Positions 1 through 5,640 of a stretch of 5,640 bases of DNA are shown one piece after another (positions within the stretch are counted from its first letter, which is position 1; every line of letters begins with the position of its first letter). The stretch lies in NCBI GenBank assembly GCA_002049985.1, contig MVCY01000059.1, forward strand, positions 1 to 5,640, in the 5' to 3' direction. The DNA is from Candidatus Latescibacteria bacterium 4484_181 (GTDB taxonomy: Bacteria; Latescibacterota; MVCY01). Below the pieces are notes generated by a model. It was not told where the DNA came from. It made no database searches and saw only the letters and a program-made list of their open reading frames with translations. Made by a program: the position numbers and the translations under genes.

Positions 1-655
1 TCGGTGTTCTCGGCCCGATGGACAGTGGCCAACAGGTAACCATTTGGCTCGAGCTTAAGATTGGCTAAAATTCGGGATTTTGCCTCTGCAATCTTCACAG
101 TGTGGAGAAGGGCATCATACATCACATCGCCGACCAGGTGAACTCCAGTGGTCATTCCCTCTTTGGCCAAATTCTCCACTGCCCTGGAGGTAGGGCAAAA
201 AAGGTAGGTAGAGAGCCGATCGGTCAGTATCCTGTTTATCTCTTCGGACATCTTGCGGTTGTAGCTCCTCAGACCTGCCTCGATGTGGGCCACCGGCACA
301 GGTAGCTTGGCGGCTGCCAGGGCACCGGCCAAAGTAGAATTTGTATCCCCGTAAACTATTACCACATCTGGCTTCTCCTCCAAAAAAACCCTCTCTGCTC
401 TGGCCAAAATCTCTGCTGTCTGCCACCCTTGGCGGCCTGAGCCCACCCCAAGTTGTGGTCAGGGCACTTAAGTCCCAATTGGTCAAAAAAGACCTTGGAC
501 ATCTGGTAATCGTAGTGCTGTCCAGTGTGAACCAGAACCTCCGTGATCTTGCCATCTGTCTCCCCGTGTTCGGAATTATAGGCGGCAATCGCCTGCAAAA
601 TAGGCAAGACCTTTACAAAATTTGGCCTGGCACCCACAAAATTGAGGATCTTCAT
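1..655 (-). CDS. wecB: UDP-N-acetylglucosamine 2-epimerase (non-hydrolysing), 5' part, with an apparent one-base frameshift
   Basis: This enzyme interconverts UDP-GlcNAc and UDP-ManNAc in the cytoplasm, supplying ManNAc-type precursors for surface polysaccharide. About 218 codons are present; the rest lies beyond position 1. The start MKILNFVGARPNFVKVLPIL and HTGQHYDYQMS (residues 43-53) are classic for the family. After NLG (about residue 70) the frame changes; one base appears to be missing from the CCCC run at 446-449. In the second frame the family sequence continues without a stop to the window edge: KPDVVIVYGDTNSTLAG, HIEAGLRSYN, MSEEINRILTD and TVHRAENT. The expected catalytic residues are visible: Glu126 in HIEAGLR, the Glu pair at 138-139 and His213. 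I chose the ATG at 655, one base after the deacetylase stop, over an in-frame GTG at 664, because a GAGGTG ribosome-binding site sits 8 nt upstream of the ATG. The family call is very secure. Whether the gene is functional depends on whether the frameshift is real. Confidence 0.93.
446..449 (-). other. Apparent frameshift site in wecB (GGGG run on the coding strand)
   Basis: On the coding strand the codons read AAC TTG GGG TGG in the first frame. Family-like sequence resumes as GTG GGC TCA GGC, starting at the last G of the run. Adding one G (five instead of four) restores one unbroken epimerase frame. The exact position within the run cannot be assigned. A -1 slip of the glycine tRNA on GGG would give the same protein, because the base before the codon is also G, but a four-G run is a weak slippery site. 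Confidence 0.85.
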
Positions 656-656
656 C

Positions 657-2360
657 CTATTCACACCTCGAGACGACCACCGTTGTATTCCTCACCCTCT
701 GCTCTCCCTCTTGGCACCGGAGAAGGCGCTGCTGGCCGTCAGGGAATAGTATTTTAAAACACAACTCTTTGGGGTACGGAGTCTTCAGTGCGATGACGAT
801 GGTATTGAGCTGCTGAGAAAAGTTGAATTCATATTGGCACTGTTCTCGTGCCCGCCACCATTTGAGTATCTCCTCTCCGCTGCTTGCCCAGCCGTTGTGG
901 CTTTTAACATATTTCAAGATATGCTCGTATGTCTGGCCCCATCCGGGGAAATCGTCTCTGTCCAGACTGCTCTGGTGCCAGAGCAGAGAGATGAGAGAAT
1001 GGCTGGCGGCTGTTTGTTCCACCATCTTTATCACATAATTGGCAGCTTCCCCATCCTTCCAGCCCAATCCACTGCGGTCAAGAGCCCCATCCATCACCAC
1101 CAGTGGGATCTCAAAAAGGTCCAGGGGTCTCCCCCTTTGCCCGTCAAAGGGGCGGAAAGGGAAGCCGGTGCCAGCACGATAGCCGGCCCGGTCGCTGTAT
1201 CCCAGCGTGGTGTCGTATTCCAACCCTGCCCCCTGACAGCAGGAATATGAAATTTCAGGATCAAATCGCAGATAGTGCTGCCGGTGCCCCCGTACTCTTC
1301 TCCCCAATATATCCTCCAGCTCTTCTCGCTCTTTCCTTAATCTGTCCATACGGTTATAGGAGTAATAACTTCCGTGTAGTCCCACCTCCCAGCCATTTTG
1401 CGATAGGGTTTTTATCACCTGAGCCAGTTTCCTCAAGTTATACCGACGGCCATATCTTCCAACTTTTCTTCCTTTTAAGAAAAAGAAAGTCGACTTGGCC
1501 CCGTAGCGGTCTTCCAGATCCATCCATTTCTCAAAGTTCCAATAATCATTCTGTCTGCTTAAAACTGCCTTTGCCAAGCGCAGGGCATCAGAGACTGCCG
1601 CCCGGAGTCTCCCGCTGAAAAGCTTCTTCATCATCCAGAAGGTCTTTGCTGCTATCGTGTAGAACTCCCTCTTGTACACCCTATCCACATCGTGGCTCAG
1701 GTACACAGCGAAGTTCTTGCCACAGGGCCAGTACCATTTGTAGACCAAAGGGATACCCTGCCTCCTGCAGCAGCAGGCGATTATCTCTCTTAGTATATTA
1801 ACATACCTGTCAATTGTAGCTTGGGAAAGCAATCCCATTTCCCATCTGGGGCTGAACTGGGCCTTGAATCTTCCTATTTTATCTCTCCGTTCGACCAGTT
1901 TCTCTTCTGTGCAATTGAGCAGATATCCGGCCGAAGCTACTATGTCAAAACCGAACTGGATTGTTCTCCCCTTCTCAACTACGGCACCAGAGCCATCTTC
2001 GTAGTAAAGGAGAACCCTTCCCTCTGAGGGAGAAAATCTCTGGTAAGGATAGTAGAATGGGATATTTTCCTCTTTATAGGAAACAGTAGAGGAGACCTCT
2101 GGAATCTCCTTTCCTGCTCGCTGTCTTACACCCCGAAGGTATGGATAACTGGGGATATCTATTAACCACCCTTCAGGAGTGAGATATTCCTCGCTTTCCC
2201 TGGCAGATAAGGGTTTTCCATAGTTGATAAGAACTCTCTGTCCCTGTTGTTGTCGGCGGTGAGCCACGAATCTACAGGGAAGTCCCAATATCGAAAAAAG
2301 CAGCCCAAAGAGATATTCGCCCTGATCCTGAACTGAGTCTTGAAGGTGGATGGCGACCAT
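657..2360 (-). CDS. Polysaccharide deacetylase-like protein (NodB/CE4 fold) with long N-terminal domain
   Basis: This is a 567-aa protein of the uncharacterised long NodB-like type found in polysaccharide loci. Residues 1 to about 210 form an N-terminal domain beginning MVAIHLQDSV, with no signal peptide or evident membrane segment, so it is probably cytoplasmic. The NodB-like core runs from about 215 to 500: SHDVDR at 222-227 (motif 1, replacing TFDD), STFFFLKG at 290-297, EVGLHGSYYS at 325-334 (motif 2), GHRQHYLRF at 358-366 (motif 3), EYDTTLGY at 381-388 (motif 4) and LLWHQ at 459-463 (motif 5 His). The canonical second metal-binding His of motif 2 is absent, so the chemistry is uncertain. 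Residues from about 507 onward look like a small beta-rich tail. CCC at 196-198 is unusual. The ATG start is preceded in frame by a TGA with no other start codon between; the ribosome-binding site is weak. A good promoter lies about 50 bp upstream. wecB follows after one base, suggesting co-transcription. The substrate is unknown. Confidence 0.85.
   Translation of the reverse strand: MVAIHLQDSVQDQGEYLFGLLFSILGLPCRFVAHRRQQQGQRVLINYGKPLSARESEEYLTPEGWLIDIPSYPYLRGVRQRAGKEIPEVSSTVSYKEENIPFYYPYQRFSPSEGRVLLYYEDGSGAVVEKGRTIQFGFDIVASAGYLLNCTEEKLVERRDKIGRFKAQFSPRWEMGLLSQATIDRYVNILREIIACCCRRQGIPLVYKWYWPCGKNFAVYLSHDVDRVYKREFYTIAAKTFWMMKKLFSGRLRAAVSDALRLAKAVLSRQNDYWNFEKWMDLEDRYGAKSTFFFLKGRKVGRYGRRYNLRKLAQVIKTLSQNGWEVGLHGSYYSYNRMDRLRKEREELEDILGRRVRGHRQHYLRFDPEISYSCCQGAGLEYDTTLGYSDRAGYRAGTGFPFRPFDGQRGRPLDLFEIPLVVMDGALDRSGLGWKDGEAANYVIKMVEQTAASHSLISLLWHQSSLDRDDFPGWGQTYEHILKYVKSHNGWASSGEEILKWWRAREQCQYEFNFSQQLNTIVIALKTPYPKELCFKILFPDGQQRLLRCQEGEQRVRNTTVVVSRCE
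664..669 (-). promoter_or_regulatory. Ribosome-binding site of wecB
   Basis: The coding strand reads GAGGTG, ending 8 nt before the ATG at 655. It lies inside the last codons of the upstream deacetylase gene. It supports the ATG at 655 as the true start, since the alternative GTG at 664 begins at the last base of this motif and so has no room for it. Confidence 0.6.
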
Positions 2361-2407
2361 ATCATACCGCTTGAATCCAACTCAGACACTGAATTTTCAC
2401 AAAAATC

Positions 2408-2436
2408 ATTATATTAGGGACATAAGAAACGAACAA
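2408..2436 (-). promoter_or_regulatory. Predicted sigma-70-type promoter for the deacetylase-wecB unit
   Basis: Reading the minus strand, TTGTTC (2436-2431, three of six consensus bases) is followed by a 17-bp spacer and a perfect TATAAT (2413-2408). Transcription would start near 2401, giving an untranslated leader of about 40 nt before the ATG at 2360. The site lies in the only sizeable gap between genes in the window, in an AT-rich stretch unlike its GC-rich surroundings. It suggests the deacetylase and wecB can be expressed separately from the three upstream genes. Confidence 0.6.
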
Positions 2437-2473
2437 ATTTTGTCTTAATGAACTGTCTGTTGCTAATTTTTCT

Positions 2474-2502
2474 GGTTACGGCCCATAAAGGGCCTACAAA
2501 CC
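2474..2502. repeat. Inverted repeat (hairpin) in the intergenic gap
   Basis: GGCCC (2480-2484) and GGGCC (2490-2494) form a perfect 5-bp stem around the loop ATAAA. An outer GGTT (2474-2477) pairs with AACC (2499-2502) across a small internal loop. It lies upstream of the predicted promoter and downstream of the glycosyltransferase stop. It may mark the 3' end of the upstream message, but neither strand has a T-tract after it, so it is not a standard intrinsic terminator. Confidence 0.5.
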
Positions 2503-2509
2503 TCCCCCA

Positions 2510-2541
2510 GGCAGCACCGGAAGGTTCTTGCCGTGCTGGCC
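2510..2541. repeat. Second inverted repeat (bulged hairpin) in the intergenic gap
   Basis: CAGCA (2512-2516) pairs with TGCTG (2534-2538), and CGG (2518-2520) with CCG (2531-2533), with one bulged C and a 10-nt loop. Two further G-C pairs can form outside (2510-2511 with 2540-2541). It sits about 30 bp past the glycosyltransferase stop. No T-tract follows. A role in RNA 3'-end stability or in termination is possible but unproven. Together with the hairpin at 2474-2502 it accounts for most of the GC-rich half of the gap. I recognise no known riboswitch or small RNA. Confidence 0.45.
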
Positions 2542-2569
2542 GCCCGTGGAAAAGGCCATACCCCACACC

Positions 2570-3697
2570 TTACAGGTCACGGTACACGGCTAACAGTCTC
2601 TTTTCGGCCTGGTCCCAGTTATATTTCCTTAAGAAAGCCTCCCGGCCTCTTCGGCCCATTTTGGGGCCGAGGTCTGGTTTTTTGAGCACCAAGGCAACTG
2701 CCTCTGCTATTTTCTCTGGTCTCAAGGGATCGGTCAGAACGCCACACTGTTCTGTCTGAATTATCCTTCGGTTGGCCGGCAGATCGCTGGCCACGATGGG
2801 AAGTCCCGCCTGCATGTATTCAAATACCTTGACTGCCACCGTGTTCAATTTTCGCCTCTCTGGATAATCCATAACCAGGCCAAAGTCTGCCATTGCCAGA
2901 TAAGAGGGAATTTCGGTGAAAGCAACCTTCCCGGTAAACACTACGCCTTGCGCAATACCTTTGGCTTGCGCGTATGCTTTCGCACTCTCCAAAAATCCCT
3001 TCACCCCTGGGCCGACAAGAAGCAATTTCACCTTCCTCCCCCAGCCCCTAAGAATACGAATGGCATCCATCATCTGGTAAATGCCTCTTTCCCGGTACAT
3101 CCCCCCGACAAAAACTCCCACTGACTCCTCCGGTCTTATGCCCAAATCAGTCCGGCTGATAGAAAGAGAAAACCCTTTATCCGGCCATCTTATTGCGTAG
3201 TTTTCAACCAATTGCACTCTATTTCCCCACCTTCGGAATTTCTCTGCCAGCTCCTGGCAAACGGTGATAACATAGTCTGCCTTTTTACAGAGCAACCTTT
3301 CCGCCCAGTATGCTACAACCCCAACGAAAGGCTGAAGTTTCTCAGGAAATCTCCGGGCAAATATCTCTGGATGATATTCGTGGCAATCGTATATGAGCTT
3401 TGCCTTTTGCCGATTCTTTACCAGAATACCCACCAACAGGGAATCGGGCTCATGACAATGGTAGACATCTGCCTTTGCCCTCAGGGCCTTCTGATAGAGG
3501 TTGCTCCAGAGGAAGCACTGGCTTTTCGCCTCCGGTGGTAAGCCCCAAATCTCTATCCCGTTCACAATCTGTCTGCTTCTACAGTAAGGGGCGATTATCT
3601 TAATCTCGGAAGAGACTCTCTTGAGTGAAACAGCTTCTTTATAAAATATCCTGTCATCCAGGGGGCTGTGTCTGGTGGTGAGCATACATATTCGCAT
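2570..3697 (-). CDS. Glycosyltransferase, GT4-type (GT-B fold)
   Basis: This 375-aa protein has the normal length for a GT4 retaining glycosyltransferase, which transfers a sugar from a nucleotide donor to a growing glycan, usually on a lipid carrier at the inner face of the membrane. The N-terminal acceptor-side domain (about 1-170) holds MRICMLTTRHSPLDDRIFYK, DVYHCHEPDSLLVG (77-90) and YDCHEYHPE (103-111), a pattern typical of this GT4 branch. The C-terminal donor-side domain begins with VGVFVGGMYRERG (193-205) and continues through LLLVGPG (225-231) to KVFEYMQAGLPIVASD (290-305), which holds the second conserved Glu of the usual nucleotide-sugar-binding signature. The first Glu of the usual EX7E spacing is not obvious. 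The ATG overlaps the stop of the FemAB-like gene by one base (TGATG), so translation is probably coupled. No frameshift is seen. The donor and acceptor sugars cannot be inferred. Confidence 0.92.
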   Translation of the reverse strand: MRICMLTTRHSPLDDRIFYKEAVSLKRVSSEIKIIAPYCRSRQIVNGIEIWGLPPEAKSQCFLWSNLYQKALRAKADVYHCHEPDSLLVGILVKNRQKAKLIYDCHEYHPEIFARRFPEKLQPFVGVVAYWAERLLCKKADYVITVCQELAEKFRRWGNRVQLVENYAIRWPDKGFSLSISRTDLGIRPEESVGVFVGGMYRERGIYQMMDAIRILRGWGRKVKLLLVGPGVKGFLESAKAYAQAKGIAQGVVFTGKVAFTEIPSYLAMADFGLVMDYPERRKLNTVAVKVFEYMQAGLPIVASDLPANRRIIQTEQCGVLTDPLRPEKIAEAVALVLKKPDLGPKMGRRGREAFLRKYNWDQAEKRLLAVYRDL

Positions 3698-4713
3698 CAG
3701 CTCTTCCAGTATTTCTCAATGCGGCGAATTGTCGGCATCGTACGAAGATAAATGGACCTTCCGATAGCTGCCCGAGGGGTACAGTTCCGGTAGGCGTAGG
3801 TGTAGGCGACCATCTTCGGGCCAAAACTGGCCTTGAACTTCGCAATGCTGGGTATGTTGGCCCCTATCATATTATACCTTACCAGCCCGTTCTCAGAGGC
3901 CCACTTTATCAGCTCCCACTGCAGCAGATTATTCGGTGCATACCGATTGTACCGACGATAAGAGACTCCGTCCCAGTAGTATACTGTCTGATTGTAAATC
4001 AGGAAGACTGCTCCGGCTATCACCTTGCCATTGTATTGGGCTAACAACACTCGGACCTTGCGCTGTGGATGAAACACCGCCCATACTTTTTGTAAGAACT
4101 GTTTGGTTATAGGAGGAAGTCGCCTGGACTTATCATAAACATCTTTGGCCATCTCATAATAGTCATCTATCCAACTGCTGTCTTGAGCAACCGTTACGGT
4201 GACATTATTCTTTTCTGCTTTCCTCACCATATTTCTACATTTACTCTTAAGCTTGCCCCACATCTTATCGGGGTCAGGCTCGATCTCCAGCAGGTAAGTC
4301 CATTTCCTCTCTGTCTTAAATCCGTTGTTTCGTAGAGCCTTCTCTTGGATTTCTTTGGTGAAACTGACTTCAAAATAGTCAACCTTTTCTTTAGCAAAGA
4401 TCCTTTCCAGGGAGATCAAAGAGCCGAGCAGTGCTTCCTCAGGTGCTAAAGGGCCCAAGTGGGGAGTGGCCCATCCCAGAAGGGGAGAGGCCATTACGTT
4501 GAAAAAGGCCTTGCGCATTGAGAAAATAGGGAAAACCCCGACTATCTTGCCTCCCCAAATTATGGTGAAGAATCTGGGCCGGAGGTGAAACAGATCGGCC
4601 AATATTCTCATCCACTCCACGGTGTGGAAGACGGTAGCGTCGTCAAAGTCGCTTAGCAGGCCATTCCATTCTTCCGGGGTTGATTGAATTAGCTCTTTCA
4701 ATTCGACTGACAT
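3697..4713 (-). CDS. FemAB/GNAT-fold acyl- or aminoacyltransferase (FemAB-like protein)
   Basis: This 338-aa protein is cytoplasmic (no signal peptide) and resembles the FemAB-like double-GNAT family, whose members attach amino acids to peptidoglycan precursors or acyl groups to sugars in polysaccharide loci. The first GNAT-like half (about 1-145) includes VFHTVEWMRIL near 28-38 and a GVFPIF strand. The second half (about 148-310) carries the usual basic helix SKCRNMVRKAEKNNV (157-171), the YYWDGVS strand (245-251), YAPNNLLQWELIKWA (258-272) and the family-typical KFKASFGP (292-299). I chose the ATG at 4713, four bases after the stop of the upstream glycosyltransferase. An in-frame TTG at 4737 would add eight residues and overlap that gene, and has no ribosome-binding site. 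The ATG also lacks a strong site, so its translation may depend on coupling. The substrate is unknown; the neighbours favour modification of an exported glycan over cross-bridge synthesis. Confidence 0.85.
   Translation of the reverse strand: MSVELKELIQSTPEEWNGLLSDFDDATVFHTVEWMRILADLFHLRPRFFTIIWGGKIVGVFPIFSMRKAFFNVMASPLLGWATPHLGPLAPEEALLGSLISLERIFAKEKVDYFEVSFTKEIQEKALRNNGFKTERKWTYLLEIEPDPDKMWGKLKSKCRNMVRKAEKNNVTVTVAQDSSWIDDYYEMAKDVYDKSRRLPPITKQFLQKVWAVFHPQRKVRVLLAQYNGKVIAGAVFLIYNQTVYYWDGVSYRRYNRYAPNNLLQWELIKWASENGLVRYNMIGANIPSIAKFKASFGPKMVAYTYAYRNCTPRAAIGRSIYLRTMPTIRRIEKYWKS
3703..3707 (-). promoter_or_regulatory. Ribosome-binding site of the GT4 glycosyltransferase
   Basis: The coding strand reads GGAAG, ending 5 nt before the ATG at 3697, within the last codons of the FemAB-like gene. 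It supports the ATG at 3697 over the next in-frame ATG at residue 5. Confidence 0.45.
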
Positions 4714-5174
4714 TTTTTCAACATGCCACTTTACCAAGAGAGAGGTAAAGGTCGAAAATCTGGGAGGAGATTTTCTCTAAGCTGAATCTCTGATGGGCGT
4801 AGGAGGATATTTTCATGGGATTGTATTTTTCGGGATGGTCCAGTACGTAGGCAATTGCACGAGCCAGGGCTTTGGCATCGCCGGGGGGGACTAAGATGCC
4901 CACCTTTTCGGTAACGATATCCTCAGGGCCGCCGCAGGTGGTAGAGACAACCGGTCTGCCACAGGCTAAGGCCTCTACCAGGGAGAGGCCAAATCCCTCA
5001 GAGAAGCTGGGTAGGACAAGAACATCCGCTGTCGCAATCCATAAGGGAACTTCGTAAAGGGGAACTGCATCGATAAAGCGGATCTTCTCTTCCAGCCCCA
5101 ACTGTCTTGTTAAGGTCAAAACCTCCGCCTCTCCCCTCTCTGCTCTATTTGCCCCCACTACAGTCAACTCCAAA

Positions 5175-5194
5175 TCCCCTCTTGTAGCAACCAG
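5175..5194 (-). other. Inferred internal-deletion junction in the broken glycosyltransferase
   Basis: Upstream of this stretch the protein reads NGVDITLFHPIAN in one frame. Downstream it reads DLELTVVG in another. The downstream frame meets a TAA at 5197-5195, so the join must lie after that codon and before the codon for Asp at 5176. The missing length is one more than a multiple of three. The exact break and the lost sequence cannot be seen here. Confidence 0.65.
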
Positions 5195-5395
5195 TTAGCA
5201 ATAGGATGAAATAGAGTTATATCAACTCCATTGGGAATCACCTCTACTTTCTCGACATCCACCCCTAACTCTCTGATGGCCTTTTTAAGATCGTTACTTA
5301 CAGCTACAATCTTATCTGCCTTCAAAAGCGCCAACACGGTTAACAATTTCCAGATTTTTCTCTCTCTGGGGTAAGTCTTTACATCCCCTCCATGG

Positions 5396-5477
5396 GTGGT
5401 GATGATTACAGGTCTTCTTGTTATTTTAGAGAACAAGTGGTGATGATTACAGGTCTTCTTGTTATTTTAGAGAACAA
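5396..5477. repeat. Exact 41-bp tandem duplication (two copies, 5396-5436 and 5437-5477)
   Basis: The 41 bases starting GTGGTGATGATTACAGG and ending GAGAACAA occur twice, head to tail, with no mismatch; the flanking bases differ on both sides. Each copy encodes LFSKITRRPVIITT on the minus strand. As 41 is not a multiple of three, the extra copy shifts the frame and produces a TAA at 5421. Removing one copy restores a continuous reading from VLFSKITRRPVIITT into HGGDVKTYPRE. Confidence 0.97.
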
Positions 5478-5640
5478 AACGGCAGCCAGACCGTCAGGAT
5501 AGGCGACATGGGCATGCACGAGGTCAAATTCAAGTTTTCTGCCTACCTGCAGCAGAGCAAGCAGATAAAAAAACCAGGCGGTGCAGAAGAGTATTCGTCT
5601 GGGAAACAACAGGTAGCGGGGATGAAAGACATCAAGGCCG

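Larger units (their letters stand above)
4718..5640 (-). pseudogene. GT4-type glycosyltransferase, 5'-incomplete and broken by a duplication and an internal deletion
   Basis: Three segments in different frames make up one GT4 glycosyltransferase. The first is open from the window edge (GLDVFHPRYLLFPRR) through DLVHAHVAYPDG to VIITT, then runs into a stop at 5421 because of the 41-bp duplication. The second continues with THGGDVKTYPRE, KADKIVAVSNDL and VIPNGVDITLFHP, then stops at 5164. The third resumes as ATRGDLELTVVGANRAE and carries the donor-site EX7E motif SEGFGLSLVEALACG and the C-terminal end; its stop is 4 nt before the FemAB-like ATG. Between FHPIAN and LVATRGDLEL roughly 35-50 residues usual for the family are missing, including the FVGR..EKG region whose Arg and Lys bind the nucleotide phosphates. 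Even with frames repaired, the copy shown would probably be inactive. The TTG codons opening the second and third segments are not convincing starts. Real decay or assembly error are both possible. Confidence 0.85.

Noticed and set aside
115..588. Open frame of 157 codons on the minus strand within wecB
   Set aside because: It is a wrong-frame reading; the epimerase motifs are in the other two frames on either side of the frameshift.
341..757. Plus-strand open frame opposite wecB and the end of the deacetylase gene
   Set aside because: It is antisense to two genes recognised by strong motifs, and has no ribosome-binding site or recognisable domain.
1103..1618. Long plus-strand open frame of 171 codons opposite the deacetylase gene
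   Set aside because: The minus-strand protein has clear family motifs throughout; the plus-strand translation is low-complexity, rich in Ser/Pro, and resembles no family.
2162..2389. Alternative minus-strand open frame overlapping the 5' end of the deacetylase gene
   Set aside because: The deacetylase frame has a family-like N-terminus (GEYLFGLLFSILGLP) and an ATG; this frame shows nothing recognisable.
2474..2541. Intrinsic terminator for the glycosyltransferase message
   Set aside because: Stable hairpins exist, but neither is followed by a T-tract on either strand, so I list them only as inverted repeats.
2448..2759. Plus-strand open frame across the intergenic gap into the glycosyltransferase
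   Set aside because: Most of it is antisense to the C-terminal end of the glycosyltransferase, and its protein is not family-like.
5396..5477. CRISPR repeat or mobile-element target-site duplication
   Set aside because: The copies are directly adjacent with no spacer or inserted element between them, and the repeat is ordinary glycosyltransferase coding sequence.
1..5640. A new defence, mobile or other undescribed multi-gene system
   Set aside because: All genes fit known surface-polysaccharide families; no nuclease, transposase, integrase, reverse transcriptase or unexplained gene cassette is present.

Overview
This is a bacterial cell-surface polysaccharide (capsule, exopolysaccharide or O-antigen type) gene cluster. 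Every recognisable gene lies on the minus strand, so transcription runs from position 5640 towards position 1. Base composition is near 50% GC by eye, and arginine is often AGA/AGG and isoleucine often ATA. These traits, with mixed protein similarities, do not fix a phylum. A Gram-positive-like or thermophile-related bacterium is possible, but this is a weak inference.

Layout in transcription order: (1) 5640-4718, the 3' part of a GT4-type glycosyltransferase, entering from outside the window and broken by two independent lesions: an exact 41-bp tandem duplication and a missing internal segment. (2) 4713-3697, an intact FemAB/GNAT-fold acyl- or aminoacyltransferase. (3) 3697-2570, an intact GT4-type glycosyltransferase whose ATG overlaps the previous stop by one base. 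(4) 2569-2361, a 209-bp non-coding gap with two GC-rich inverted repeats and a good sigma-70-type promoter (perfect -10, 17-bp spacer). (5) 2360-657, a 567-aa NodB/CE4-type polysaccharide deacetylase-like protein with a long N-terminal domain. (6) 655-1, the 5' part of wecB (non-hydrolysing UDP-GlcNAc 2-epimerase), leaving the window and carrying an apparent one-base frameshift about 70 codons in.

A coherent reading is that WecB supplies UDP-ManNAc from UDP-GlcNAc, the glycosyltransferases add sugars to a growing repeat unit, and the FemAB-like and deacetylase-like proteins modify the glycan or a linked peptide. The roles of the individual sugars cannot be read from the sequence.

The most notable feature is damage: three lesions in two of the five genes, with about 4 kb of clean coding sequence between them. 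This could be decay or phase variation of a surface-glycan locus, or sequencing or assembly error in a draft genome. I see no RNA gene, CRISPR array, transposase or evident new defence or mobile system here.
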